Below, in pieces: positions 18,201 through 24,513 of a DNA stretch of 64,000 nt (position 1 is its first letter; each line of letters starts with the position of its first letter). The DNA is taken from contig NZ_KE384526.1 of assembly GCF_000426445.1 (NCBI RefSeq), forward strand, positions 310,001 through 374,000, in the 5' to 3' direction. The notes beneath the pieces are model-generated. The model was not told the origin of the DNA and searched no databases. It saw nothing but the letters and a program-made list of their open reading frames with translations. The DNA comes from Brevibacterium album DSM 18261 (GTDB lineage Bacteria; Actinomycetota; Actinomycetes; Actinomycetales; Brevibacteriaceae). The position numbers and the translations under genes were made by a program.

Positions 18201-18247
18201 TCCGGCCTGACCTTGACGCCGACGGCGCCAATGATCTTCAGGGCCAT
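12230..18247 (-). CDS. Tape measure protein
   Basis: At about 2005 residues this is the longest gene and sets tail length; at roughly 0.15 nm per residue, a tail near 300 nm is expected. Residues 1-250 are charged and coiled-coil. Hydrophobic spans near 330-420 (TAALFGIGKGLVQVMQGAAM) could act in genome ejection. The centre is helical with many Gly/Ala segments. From about 1500 to 1850 come tandem modules with recurrent NDxASP or IDxASP signatures, then four Ala-rich repeats of about 30 residues beginning ANPGPAI or ANPAPAI. The end has the common MADGGLIEGG motif. The ATG at 18247 is preferred over the GTG six bases upstream. Confidence 0.92.
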   Translation of the reverse strand: MALKIIGAVGVKVRPEAKNFRDEAERDLRKQMGDRDYSVPMKVRPELDRSRVRQDFEKHKQMMRRELERIEDEVRPTKVRIDHRQAKKDFDQIRSDSARVRKALEGDIRQAIGHQKNLSRELENERTIREGLRKEIAKQTSGAKGREAVLRLQKEINRSARREYDIVQDLVDARKAEGELRETLSKQGIRYAEKERQALAEVRSELHRLRQGRNERLGLSPATNEHNRIEATLRDNARIEQEFKAHQERIRREAERTREAIDGKKATLNVDLDDGAARAQMMWLTRPRSVPIHVRVNTKSLLIAEGILRSMAGVNALSKMGTMLEGTLRNFDKFTLVTSMITAAVLNLTNAAIGGTAALFGIGKGLVQVMQGAAMAPTFIGAIATSMVVAATATAEFFSALSSGDFSNLSGNALKNAQMLEGSWTRLSDAIKDDFWSEAGTSMARFVNRALPTLERGLRQTAGSMGRLWSETFTGLEDALDLGYYDRMFDGLSGMMRELAGAARPAMRAIMQLGARGAEYLPRLGEWLREGAEGFERFIAEADAAGRIDQWIENSIQGLKDLGNVSKGTWNILEGFSTAALAAGAADLTAFGEAMVRWGDAVESAQGQFILGELFEGALQGLSRLGDGMGNFFSTLGDHISWIKEVEIAAGGIGGEIFNSLATIFDNERFRGGMLTALHDVEEAMRRLNPAFDSAAGLVGDLGRVAGAIFKGIAPTINSVVGLVSDVVGDLSGPLIDAIPRLTAGMGALVDLVGGGVRGASTAVAGLVDGFNALPGPIQSALLTAGGLFLMRNHIRAASDAVVGRMLPAYTQWGRAAREVQEAAAAQGRQISLLRGATTYFREEMAASATMARQQGQEISKTAQRFAAFDRITGTALYGVYEGSKRAQGGVRDLAGAVRSAASPMTTFARSSDAASSTVQRSFAQMYTSARNLATSLPAIGPLFTQLGTGIARDAERGRGGIQRLLQSLQDFDQRMSVIAGSSQFGTLNTQVGKMHEAGRRAGAGLRSIASGAGQAAAAIGATAATGLRSAATGLMGAMGGPWGLALTGAAVGIGVLAQQSSEANQRVKAFQSTLRTDGTASADTFALAAERAGEKTTSMGMSFWTAGETFYDVGRQIGVSSQTMTEAFAGNKDAIDSVRSSLDAWDASKNPVKAFFDGTNAAASALEGELKKVEKESDTARQNLLDMADATGVSTERVSALTQMWQGWGDSVRAGTITGQQMLSVLDTMTGSQIALQDASYNYQASLAQSKSVMSEWSKIHAGGISDIVSHFKDANATFDMTKQSQRDLYSILRQQVEPAFQRVAEAFNSVGGGAKGIEAARATMTGIREDMMSQLMQIEGMTEESAANILDSLNINPDAIELVLDENNLDEDIASIARSLEILTGRTNEIAIEATGLDPLQSDVAHAKDMLFALTSPMYLTKIGGEDALSPILDSATGKLNEMETEKLVEIVARDDASSVIEAVRSALDAGLNNEAYEVVLTAIDNASGIADDVADKLMSATVLGDYEAAIEILNEEGLHDAADKLADLDGTKATPEVDLDAGDAEDKTRSITEGLDEVNTFNALPTIGLNDEASPLLPGIGGLLEGIGSLNPFPTVDLNDQASPKAGHINDALAPFVGWAHSVTLGAIDQVTPTAAAAMSALGPVNGAVAMAHLMADNQASPEIEAAQSSAGEFDGQSFVGEMDVMDNATFQINAVMSLLQAVRMAQAPVTLTAIDAASPVISVVIGQLGALNGMRANAVITANAGPAMAAAAAARAALTAASRSSYQATLTANPGPAIAGAMAARTALTAAARARYQATISANPAPAISGARAATTAIRAVPDKTANVRANVSGLGAVQALRAAIASVRSKTVTVTVNRRGSTAMADGGLIEGGVQTFANGGINLGRVIDNRIRFMAENHTAQIAHAGAMRLWAEPETGGEAYIPLSESKRSRSEDILDQVATRFGGRYVRPGTQATETREGDVYNITLPTVERNAADEVAEDLTFHLKHMRRGGAAGGPI

Positions 18248-18253
18248 ATGCAC

Positions 18254-18682
18254 CTACCTGCCTGCTGATGCGAAGAGGTTGTGGATTTCCCCGAGGGTCG
18301 GGGGGCGCTTCTTGGGAGCGCGGGAGCCGGGATCCGTCACCGGCGTGTACGTCGGGCCCTTGCCCTCGGGCCACTGGAGGCCGCCGATCGCGTGGATCTG
18401 CGTCCAGTTCGTCAGGGCCGCCATGAGCTGGCTCTGGAATGTCCGGGAGCCCCATGCCCGCCACTCGCGCGTCTCTTCCGGGTCGTCGCGCCGAGCTGCG
18501 GTGAATCTCGAGTCGGGTGAGAGCTCGAAGATCAGAGACAACAAAAGCCGGGGGCTGTACCACGAACCTTCCGGCTCACCCATCTCGTGGATGATCTGAA
18601 CCAGGTTGAGCTGGTATTCAGAATGAAAGTCCGCGAACAGCTCCCCGGCGTATTCGTCGATCAGTTCTTCGAGCTGGCCGCT
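18254..18682 (-). CDS. Tail assembly chaperone, frameshift extension (gpT-like part of gpGT)
   Basis: This frame has no good independent start but reads as a continuous protein from inside the preceding gene: after the slip it gives SGQLEELIDEYAGELF, then DFHSEYQLNLVQIIHEMGEP, a typical tail-chaperone T region, and continues to 18254. Entry is by a -1 shift at GGGGGAA (18688-18682). The fused product would be 105 + 142 = 247 residues. It binds the tape measure during tail assembly and is not part of the virion. The adjacent tape-measure start is a few bases beyond the stop, as in lambda-like phages. Confidence 0.82.
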   Translation of the reverse strand, partial: SGQLEELIDEYAGELFADFHSEYQLNLVQIIHEMGEPEGSWYSPRLLLSLIFELSPDSRFTAARRDDPEETREWRAWGSRTFQSQLMAALTNWTQIHAIGGLQWPEGKGPTYTPVTDPGSRAPKKRPPTLGEIHNLFASAGR

Positions 18683-18996
18683 TCCCCCAGCTGCATCGAC
18701 TCGCTGAAGTCGTTGAACAGCTGCTGGTAGTAGGCGAGGTCGCCCTCGAGCGCAGCGATCAGCGCGTCGGCATCTGCCTCGTCGGCGATGAGGATGCGGA
18801 ACACCTCTTCGTAGACGTCCATCGCGTCGCGCGCAGAGTCCTCGTCCGTCACCTCGAAGGCCTTGGTGATCGCCTGGCGCTCTTCCTTCGCCAGGCGGAG
18901 CGGGATGCGCAGCAGTACGGTGCGCTCGTCATCGAGCTCAACGGCGAACGGTGCGTACTTCTTGTCGGCGCTCTTCTTGATGTCGGCCAGCTTCAT
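18661..18996 (-). CDS. Tail assembly chaperone gpG-like
   Basis: The 111-residue protein (MKLADIKKSADKKYAPFAVE...) has the size, the acidic helical core (DARDAMDVYEEVFRILI-like) and the location between major tail protein and tape measure expected of the G chaperone. ATG at 18996 has GGAGA six bases upstream; a TTG at 19008 is less likely. Near its 3' end it carries the heptamer GGGGGAA, allowing a minority of ribosomes to shift to the -1 frame and make the longer gpGT form. Confidence 0.85.
   Translation of the reverse strand: MKLADIKKSADKKYAPFAVELDDERTVLLRIPLRLAKEERQAITKAFEVTDEDSARDAMDVYEEVFRILIADEADADALIAALEGDLAYYQQLFNDFSESMQLGEAASSKN
18682..18688 (-). other. Slippery site for -1 programmed frameshift
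   Basis: On the minus strand the zero-frame reading is CTG GGG GAA GCG. The GGGGGAA run permits re-pairing one base back. The -1 frame is open from here for 142 codons with chaperone-like sequence, while the zero frame stops seven codons later at 18661. A GGGGGAA heptamer is known at the equivalent place in actinophages. Confidence 0.8.
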
Positions 18997-19039
18997 GTGG
19001 GTCTCCAATCAGACTGTTGGCTCGGGTCTCGGGGATGAA

Positions 19040-19075
19040 GAAGCCGCCCCCGGGAGACCCGGTCCAGGGGCAGCT
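19040..19075 (-). terminator. Possible terminator upstream of tail chaperone gene
   Basis: Minus-strand GCCCCTGG and CCCGGGGGC can pair across a short loop, followed by GGCTTCTTC. It lies in the 127-base gap between the small protein at 19124 and the chaperone start and could reduce read-through from the abundant major-tail transcript. The T-tract is weak. Confidence 0.35.
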
Positions 19076-19123
19076 CTGCTCGCTATGCCTGCCAGCTAGG
19101 CCCCGCGTCGTTGCGGGAGGTCG

Positions 19124-19390
19124 TCAGCCCTCTGGTTTGAGGGCGTCGATCTCGGACTGCAGCCGCTCAAGCTCTGCCTGAAGGCCGGTGATGTCCGCGA
19201 TCGCGTGGGTGTGGTCGGTCGGGTTGTAGCGGCTGGGGCGGTTCGCCACCTGCCCCCACGTCGCTGTCATCGCCGCGGAGGCCACAGCCTCGTGGGCGCC
19301 GGCCACCCCCTGCTCGAGGTGGCTCAGGCGAGACCCCGAGAGCGGTGTCTCGGGGTCGCCGTCACGCCACTCCTGGGGCGCGTAGGTCAC
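19124..19390 (-). CDS. Small phage protein with tail-fibre-like HTHAIADITGLQ motif
   Basis: An 88-residue protein with a GTG start overlapping the major tail stop (GTGA). Residues 55-85 read YNPTDHTHAIADITGLQAEL, a motif often found where phage fibres begin a triple coiled coil, and continue as a short coiled coil (ERLQSEIDALKPEG). It may decorate the tail tube or act as a small fibre. Function unknown; position immediately after the major tail gene suggests a structural or assembly role. Confidence 0.65.
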   Translation of the reverse strand: MTYAPQEWRDGDPETPLSGSRLSHLEQGVAGAHEAVASAAMTATWGQVANRPSRYNPTDHTHAIADITGLQAELERLQSEIDALKPEG

Positions 19391-19965
19391 GAACCATCAC
19401 CCGGGTTCTCGGTGCCGCCGGTGGGAAGCGGGGCGACCGGCGAGGTGTACCAAGCCGAGCCGCGGTCGTTCATCCGCAGCGGGGTGACGCCGAGCGGCAG
19501 GGATGCCAGCGACTCGGTGTCGGCCAGGGCGAGGTCGTCCGAGCCGAGGATGTCGGCTCGCGGGACGTAGAAGTCCGTGTACTGGTCCCCGTCCTCGACG
19601 CAGACGTAGAACGCCCGCTGCGTCGGCGCCGGCGTATCCGCGGGGCCGATGCGCCCACCCTCGGTCACCGCGTTCGCGCCGAGGTAGAGCTTGATGCCGT
19701 CCGCGTCGAACTGGTGGATCGAGAAGTTGAACGTCACCTGCCGCGCGGAGTGCGAGGTCTTGAGGTTGCGGTTCTGAAGCGAGCCGAGAACGGTCCGCTC
19801 ACCGCCCTCGGTGGTCATCGAGAGGATGTTCTCGAGCGTGGTGTGGCCCACGTTCTCCCACTCAGCCCCGGGGTTGGCGGGGTCCGTGGGGGCGTCAGTA
19901 CCGACCGGTGCGGTATAGAAGTGCGCAGTCGCGATCTTGATGACTGCATCGTCGTTGAAAGCCAA
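19387..19965 (-). CDS. Major tail (tube) protein
   Basis: The 192-residue protein is mainly beta and lies before the tail chaperones, where the tube protein belongs. Visible features include AVIKIATAHFYTAPVGTDAP, GAEWENVGHTTLENILSM, a TVLGSLQNRNL strand pair and a QVTFNFSIHQFDADGIKLYL strand. The start is TTG at 19965 with AGGAG five bases upstream. A proline/glycine tail (PTGGTENPGDGS) ends the protein. Confidence 0.82.
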   Translation of the reverse strand: MAFNDDAVIKIATAHFYTAPVGTDAPTDPANPGAEWENVGHTTLENILSMTTEGGERTVLGSLQNRNLKTSHSARQVTFNFSIHQFDADGIKLYLGANAVTEGGRIGPADTPAPTQRAFYVCVEDGDQYTDFYVPRADILGSDDLALADTESLASLPLGVTPLRMNDRGSAWYTSPVAPLPTGGTENPGDGS

Positions 19966-19972
19966 GTTGCTC

Positions 19973-20497
19973 CTATGCGTACTGGCTTGGGATGAAGCGA
20001 TTCGCCGTGCCGCCCTTGGGCGGGCGCACGAGCAGCTGGTAGACGCCCTCGTGGCGCACAGTCCCTTTCGGGAGCGAGGCGTACTGAACGACGCCGGTGC
20101 TGGTGGCGTAATCGCTCACCCGAGCGATGTCTGTGGTGGAAGTGATGGCAGCGATGGAGCCCGCGCCGGGAACGACGATCTGGTTGCGCCATGCGTGGTA
20201 GATCGCCATGCGCGCCGATTCCTCGATGTCGAAGCCGTCTGATTCGGCGTTAAGGCCAGAGGTGAAGGCTTCGACCGAGAGGAGAGAGGTCCGCAGGAAT
20301 CGCTCGTCTTGGGAGACGCCTGATTCGCGCCCCGTGCGGCGATCAGCGCGCACGAGGATGAACGGCATCTTGTCGGAGAGGTCCGCGGGGATCTGCGTGC
20401 CGATGGTGACGGCGTCGCCGAACCACGGGCGGAGGATGCCGAGGCCCAGTCGAGCGACTGGGCCGAACGCCGGGTACGGAGGGAGGGGTGCGGCCAT
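19973..20497 (-). CDS. Tail terminator / tail completion protein
   Basis: The 174-residue product starts MAAPLPPYPAFGPVARLGLG and contains IPADLSDKMPFILVRADRRT, SLLSVEAFTSGL and a C-terminal GTVRHEGVYQLLVR. This fits the minor-capsid/tail-terminator fold that caps the tail tube at the head side. It lies directly before the major tail gene. The ATG overlaps the stop of the preceding gene (ATGA) and needs translational coupling, as no clear ribosome site is present. Confidence 0.75.
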   Translation of the reverse strand: MAAPLPPYPAFGPVARLGLGILRPWFGDAVTIGTQIPADLSDKMPFILVRADRRTGRESGVSQDERFLRTSLLSVEAFTSGLNAESDGFDIEESARMAIYHAWRNQIVVPGAGSIAAITSTTDIARVSDYATSTGVVQYASLPKGTVRHEGVYQLLVRPPKGGTANRFIPSQYA

Positions 20498-20778
20498 CAG
20501 AACACCGCCGCGAGGATCCCGAACCGCTCTTCGATGCCAGCGGCGCCGCCCTTGCCCGACGGGTCGTTCAGCACGACGTGGTAGTCGAGGTCTCCCTTGA
20601 CGACCTCGACCTGCGAGGCCCCGGTGCGGATCTTGGGGCGGGTATTCAGCAGCGCAGCTGCCTTCGCCGCTCGGGAGCGCGCCTCGGAGCGAAGCTCGGC
20701 CTGGACGCCCCCGAGGTGGGAGACGATGTCGGCGACACTCCCCTCCCCCGTGCGCGGGTAGTACCACTGAATGTGCAT
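20497..20778 (-). CDS. Small head-tail joining protein (DUF5403-like)
   Basis: A 93-residue protein (MHIQWYYPRTGEGSVADIVS...) with an N-terminal helix (LGGVQAELRSEARSRAAKAA) and a central GASQVEVVKGDLDYHVVLND strand pair. The layout matches the short HK97-gp10-like or DUF5403 connector proteins of actinophages. ATG at 20778 has GGGAGG six bases upstream; a GTG three bases earlier is possible. It couples to the flanking genes at both ends. Confidence 0.65.
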   Translation of the reverse strand: MHIQWYYPRTGEGSVADIVSHLGGVQAELRSEARSRAAKAAALLNTRPKIRTGASQVEVVKGDLDYHVVLNDPSGKGGAAGIEERFGILAAVF

Positions 20779-21143
20779 CACAGGCCTCCCGAGTCGAAGG
20801 GGATGGAGTTGCGGGAGCGAAGGACGAGCTCGACGTGGCGAATGGCCCGCGAAACGCCGTCGCTCCAGTGCGGCGGCTGCGCCAGGTCCCAGAGCTCGCC
20901 GCGGAACTCGAAGCCCGACCAGGAGTCGGCGTGCGGGAGGTTCCGCACCGCGAGGCGCACGACTTTGTTCGAAACCTGGCCCGTCAGCTCGGCGTCCGCC
21001 TGCCGGTCTTCAGCGACCGTCGCGCGGCGCTTGTACGGGGTGTCGGCGGGGACCGCGACCTCGTTGCCGTCCACGTCGGTCCGCGTGACCGTCGGGTAGC
21101 AGCGCACGATCTCGTTGCCGCGGTCTATGAGCCTGGAGACCAC
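20778..21143 (-). CDS. Head-tail stopper-like protein
   Basis: The 121-residue protein (MVSRLIDRGNEIVRCYPTVT...) is beta-rich, with PYKRRATVAEDRQAD and AVRNLPHADSWSGFEFRGEL segments. It is placed third in the head-tail joining block, where stopper proteins (HK97 gp7/SPP1 gp16 type) are found. GTG at 21143 sits six bases after GAGGGG and shares a base with the stop of the preceding gene. Assignment rests on order and size. Confidence 0.65.
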   Translation of the reverse strand: MVSRLIDRGNEIVRCYPTVTRTDVDGNEVAVPADTPYKRRATVAEDRQADAELTGQVSNKVVRLAVRNLPHADSWSGFEFRGELWDLAQPPHWSDGVSRAIRHVELVLRSRNSIPFDSGGL

Positions 21144-21658
21144 TACCGCCCCTCTCGGAAGAAGGGGATCGGGGTGTGCACCCCGTCTGCCAGCGGAGCC
21201 CCCTCGTGAGGATCCCGGCGCACGAGCGGCGCAGATCGCTGCTGCGATCTGGGGATGAAGCGCTCGGCCCCCAGCTCGATGCGGATCGACTGCACCGACC
21301 CCGCCCCGGATGCCTCTCGGAGCATCCGGATCTCGTTGGGGGTCAGCTGCACGTCCGCCGCGTACATGTCCGCCCGCTTCAACGAGACGGAGTCTGAGCG
21401 CTCGTCGGTGTAGCCCGACGGGTTCATGTACCCGCGGGCGGCTGCCGAGGTTGCGATCGTGCGAGCGATGGCCGGCGCCTTGGAGGCGACCGGCCACAGC
21501 CTGCCGTAGTGGCGGACCTGCGCGGAGGCCGCTTCGATCATCGACTCGGCCAGGGCGATCTCGTCGGCGAGCTCAATAGGCTCCCCGCATCGCGCGGCGA
21601 CCTGATCGACAGTCGCGAGCGGCTCCTCCGTCGCCGGGAGGTCGGTCTGCTCGCTCAC
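21143..21658 (-). CDS. Head-tail adaptor (connector)
   Basis: The 171-residue protein has an N-terminal helical domain: LATVDQVAARCGEPIE, then EIALAESMIEAASAQVRHYG and PAIARTIATSAAARGYMNPS. This is the signature of gp6/gp15-type adaptors that bind the portal ring. A loop with GYTDERSDSVSLKRADMYA and a basic C-terminus follow. It is the first gene after the capsid gene. The start is GTG at 21658. Confidence 0.78.
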   Translation of the reverse strand: MSEQTDLPATEEPLATVDQVAARCGEPIELADEIALAESMIEAASAQVRHYGRLWPVASKAPAIARTIATSAAARGYMNPSGYTDERSDSVSLKRADMYAADVQLTPNEIRMLREASGAGSVQSIRIELGAERFIPRSQQRSAPLVRRDPHEGAPLADGVHTPIPFFREGR

Positions 21659-21710
21659 TGCTCACCTCGCGGTGTCAGCGTCGAGCCGGGGAGCGTCTGC
21701 TCACCCGGCG

Positions 21711-22919
21711 TCAGCCTTCCCCCGAGCCGTCACCCGCTCCGGCGTCGCCGGTGGGCATCACGCCGGGCACGTTCAGCACGCCCGGGAACAGCTCGCCCTC
21801 GGTGATGGTGGTGGTCGTGAGCTTGCCGTGGAAGGCGAGATCCAGCCACGAGCCGGGCTTATTGCCCAGCAGCCGGGAGTCGCCCTTGCCGTCACCGGGC
21901 TTGATGTCCACGATGCCGTCGGTGGCGGGATCGTAGTCGTCGGTCTTCAGCGCGAGGCGAACGCCGCGGACGAAGAACCTCTCGGGGCTGACGAAGGTCT
22001 GGCCTCGAGCGTCCTGCAGCTCGATGTAGTCCTCCGTGTAGTTGTAGCCTACGAACGTGTCATACAGCGAGCGGTCGGTCGCGAACGCGGTGTCGTAGTC
22101 CATGATCCACCGCAGGGCGAATCCGCCGGACGCTGCAGCCGCAGCGAAGGGCGCCGAGTTCGGGATCGGGGGCGCTGCGTTGTAGAACACGAAGCCGGAC
22201 CGGGTGAAGATGAAGCCCTCGTAGGGCTCCAGCTGCTCGGACTCGACGATCGTCACGCCGGCGATCGTGCCGAGCGTGGCCCTGGACAGCGCGTCATCGC
22301 CGCCGCCGTTAGCCGTGACGAGCTTCTGGCTCTTCTGGACCTCGGAAGCGAACGCCGAGCCGACGAGGCAGACGTAGTCCGACCCCGGGGAGCGCATCTT
22401 CTTGATGTCGGCCTTCGCGTCGACGAAGGCGTTGAAGATGTTGTCGCGGTTGAGGTCGGCCTGCTCCTTGATGGTCGCAGACGTGGAGTCCACCACGATG
22501 ACGCGCTCGTAAGGAGCGCTCCTGACGTGGTTGAGGATCTTGACCTCGTTGTAGTTGGTCAGCGCGTCGGTCTGACGGGCGAAGATGTCACCCCAGCCGC
22601 CGCCGAAGTCGAAGAGCTTGTCCTCGTCGATCAGCTTGACCGCGGAGTAGTTGCGGTCCTGCTCGATCTTCAGCTGGACGACGGTGTCCTTGAAGGTGTC
22701 GGTAACGATCGGCTGGGACCGATCGTTGCGCCAACCGTACTCGCGCACGGGCAGGGAGCCCTTGACGCGCATGTTGATGGTGTCGCCCTCGATACCGGTG
22801 AAGCGCTCAAAGCCCTCGCGGGTAATGAGGTTCGAGGCCACGGCGCGAAGCTTGAGGGCTTCGACTGCGGAATCGGCGAGATACTGAGGCTTGACTACCT
22901 CGTGCGGGTTGTAAACCAA
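21711..22919 (-). CDS. Major capsid protein
   Basis: The 402-residue protein has HK97-fold features: an N-arm (VVKPQYLADSAVEALKLRAV), a spine region (VQLKIEQDRNYSAVKLIDED), an A-domain with FTRSGFVFYNAAPPIPNSAP, and a domain of about 70 residues at the end (DGIVDIKPGDGKGD, then TTTTITEGELFPGVLNVPGV), which may be a surface decoration or Ig-like extension. It follows a scaffold gene. The start is TTG at 22919 with AAAGGAA six bases upstream. Confidence 0.9.
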   Translation of the reverse strand: MVYNPHEVVKPQYLADSAVEALKLRAVASNLITREGFERFTGIEGDTINMRVKGSLPVREYGWRNDRSQPIVTDTFKDTVVQLKIEQDRNYSAVKLIDEDKLFDFGGGWGDIFARQTDALTNYNEVKILNHVRSAPYERVIVVDSTSATIKEQADLNRDNIFNAFVDAKADIKKMRSPGSDYVCLVGSAFASEVQKSQKLVTANGGGDDALSRATLGTIAGVTIVESEQLEPYEGFIFTRSGFVFYNAAPPIPNSAPFAAAAASGGFALRWIMDYDTAFATDRSLYDTFVGYNYTEDYIELQDARGQTFVSPERFFVRGVRLALKTDDYDPATDGIVDIKPGDGKGDSRLLGNKPGSWLDLAFHGKLTTTTITEGELFPGVLNVPGVMPTGDAGAGDGSGEG

Positions 22920-22929
22920 GAGGTTCCTT

Positions 22930-23424
22930 TCAGCGACGCTGCAGCGACAGGCGTGCTGCGTCGACGGGGTTCAGGGTCGAATCCGCGCGCTTCGTCTGGC
23001 GCGCCCCGGCGGGCGGCTGCTTCGACTCGGGCGGAGCCGGCGCGGGATCCTGGGTGGCGACAGAGGCGGCGAGCTTCTTCGCCTGCTTCTCGATGCCCTC
23101 GGGGTCGGTGGCGGTGATGAACTCGAGCAGGTCGTCGGGGACGCCGTGGTCCTTCGCGGCGAGCCGGCGGTCCTGGTCGACGATGCGCTCGTTGAGGGCG
23201 CTGACTGCGGCCTCGTGCTCTTCTGGGCTCTTGGCAGCCTTCAGCTGCTCCTGCGCCTCGCGCAGCTGGGTGCGATACGACGCGGCTTCGTCATTGGCCT
23301 TCTTCAGGCTCTTCCTGGCCCACTCGGGCAGGTCGTCCTCGCCGGGCTCGTTGGTCGAATCGGCCGGTGCTGCAGGCTCGATGTTCTGCGCCTCGGGCTC
23401 CTGGCCCTCGATGTCTTCGGGCAT
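22930..23424 (-). CDS. Capsid scaffold protein
   Basis: A 164-residue acidic helical protein. The N-terminus is Glu/Pro-rich (MPEDIEGQEPEAQNIEPAAP), the middle is coiled coil (LKKANDEAASYRTQLREAQE, then RIVDQDRRLAAKDHGVPDDL), and the C-terminus is basic (RLSLQRR), the usual capsid-binding end. It precedes the capsid gene. The ATG has AGGAGGGG six bases upstream. Confidence 0.85.
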   Translation of the reverse strand: MPEDIEGQEPEAQNIEPAAPADSTNEPGEDDLPEWARKSLKKANDEAASYRTQLREAQEQLKAAKSPEEHEAAVSALNERIVDQDRRLAAKDHGVPDDLLEFITATDPEGIEKQAKKLAASVATQDPAPAPPESKQPPAGARQTKRADSTLNPVDAARLSLQRR

Positions 23425-23454
23425 GAATACCCCTCCTGGGAGTAAAGAAAGTGG

Positions 23455-24513
23455 TTATCCGCCGGAGCGCTTTGTGCGCCTCTCGGCGTTGATCCAGCGG
23501 CGCCATACCTTCCGGGCTTCTCTGCCGGAATGGCCGCGGGTCACCTCTGCCCATTTCTCCTGGAAGTACTCGTTTCGCTCGGGGAGCGTGTCGGTCTTCC
23601 ATCGGAGAATGGGAAAGCAGTGGCAGTTCGGGTGGTAGGCCTGCATGGAATACCCGTGCATGGCCGTCCTCGCGGACAGGTATACGAATCCGCGGGAAGC
23701 GAGCATCGCGCAGAATGCGCAGGGGTTTGCTCGGGTGCCTCGAGCTACGGTCATAGACGAGCGACGGCTGTCCTTCTGGACGGCTTCCATGATGAAGTCG
23801 CGGCCGGCGTCGATGCCGGCCTTGTCGACTTCGGCGGCGAGCATGTTCCCGTGCTTCTCGAACTCCGCAGCCGCCTCCCGGCGGAACCTGTCTGCGTCGT
23901 CGGCGTGCTTCCTGGCGAGCTCGTTGAGCTTGTGCTGCAGGCCGTCGGGGCCGGCGGCGCGGATGGAGTTCCCGTAGACGCGGGCCGCGTCGTCGAGGGT
24001 CTCGACCTGGTCTTGCGGCCAGACAAAGTCTCGGATGCGCAGGCGCCCGTCGGGGCCGCGCTCGGTGAGCCAGCCGGCGATTGCGTCCTCGAGCTCGGCT
24101 CGCGGGTGCGTCTCGTCGTCCTCGGCGTCGCGGAGCAGGTCTGCGAGCCACTGCTCGTCGATGTCCATGTCGGGCGTGATCGAGAAAGCGAACTCGAGCA
24201 CCTCGGTCACCAGCGCGAGATACTGCTCTCGGAGCTCGTCGAGCGAGGTCACAGCAGGTCCGGTGGACCCTGCGTAGGTCTCCCCAATCTCGAGCGCCCG
24301 GATCAGTCGGAGGTAGAGCTCCGAGAGGCGCCGGCTCATCTGCCGGCCCCCGAGGATCAGGCGCCAGATGCGCTGCTCGGCGCGGCTGAGGTTCGGATTG
24401 AGTGGGTTGACCGTCTGCCATTCATCTCGAGCGAGGATCCCGATCGCGAGGCCGAGACGGGCGATCGCCGCACGGTGCACGTGCTCGAGCATCTCTATCT
24501 CGGGTCGGGCCAT
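23455..24513 (-). CDS. MuF-like minor capsid / capsid maturation protein
   Basis: The 352-residue protein starts with a helical domain and has the MuF/VG15-type cysteine-histidine cluster near the C-terminus: NPCAFCAMLASRG and then AYHPNCHCFPIL, which probably binds zinc. It is coupled to the portal gene by an ATGA overlap, as usual for these proteins that enter the prohead with the portal. Unlike some MuF proteins it has no visible toxin domain; it ends in a basic helix (EARKVWRRWINAERRTKRSG). Confidence 0.83.
   Translation of the reverse strand: MARPEIEMLEHVHRAAIARLGLAIGILARDEWQTVNPLNPNLSRAEQRIWRLILGGRQMSRRLSELYLRLIRALEIGETYAGSTGPAVTSLDELREQYLALVTEVLEFAFSITPDMDIDEQWLADLLRDAEDDETHPRAELEDAIAGWLTERGPDGRLRIRDFVWPQDQVETLDDAARVYGNSIRAAGPDGLQHKLNELARKHADDADRFRREAAAEFEKHGNMLAAEVDKAGIDAGRDFIMEAVQKDSRRSSMTVARGTRANPCAFCAMLASRGFVYLSARTAMHGYSMQAYHPNCHCFPILRWKTDTLPERNEYFQEKWAEVTRGHSGREARKVWRRWINAERRTKRSGG

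Noticed and set aside
23455..24513. MuF protein carrying a toxin domain
   Set aside because: After the Cys/His cluster only a short basic helix remains; no ADP-ribosyltransferase or nuclease motif is visible.
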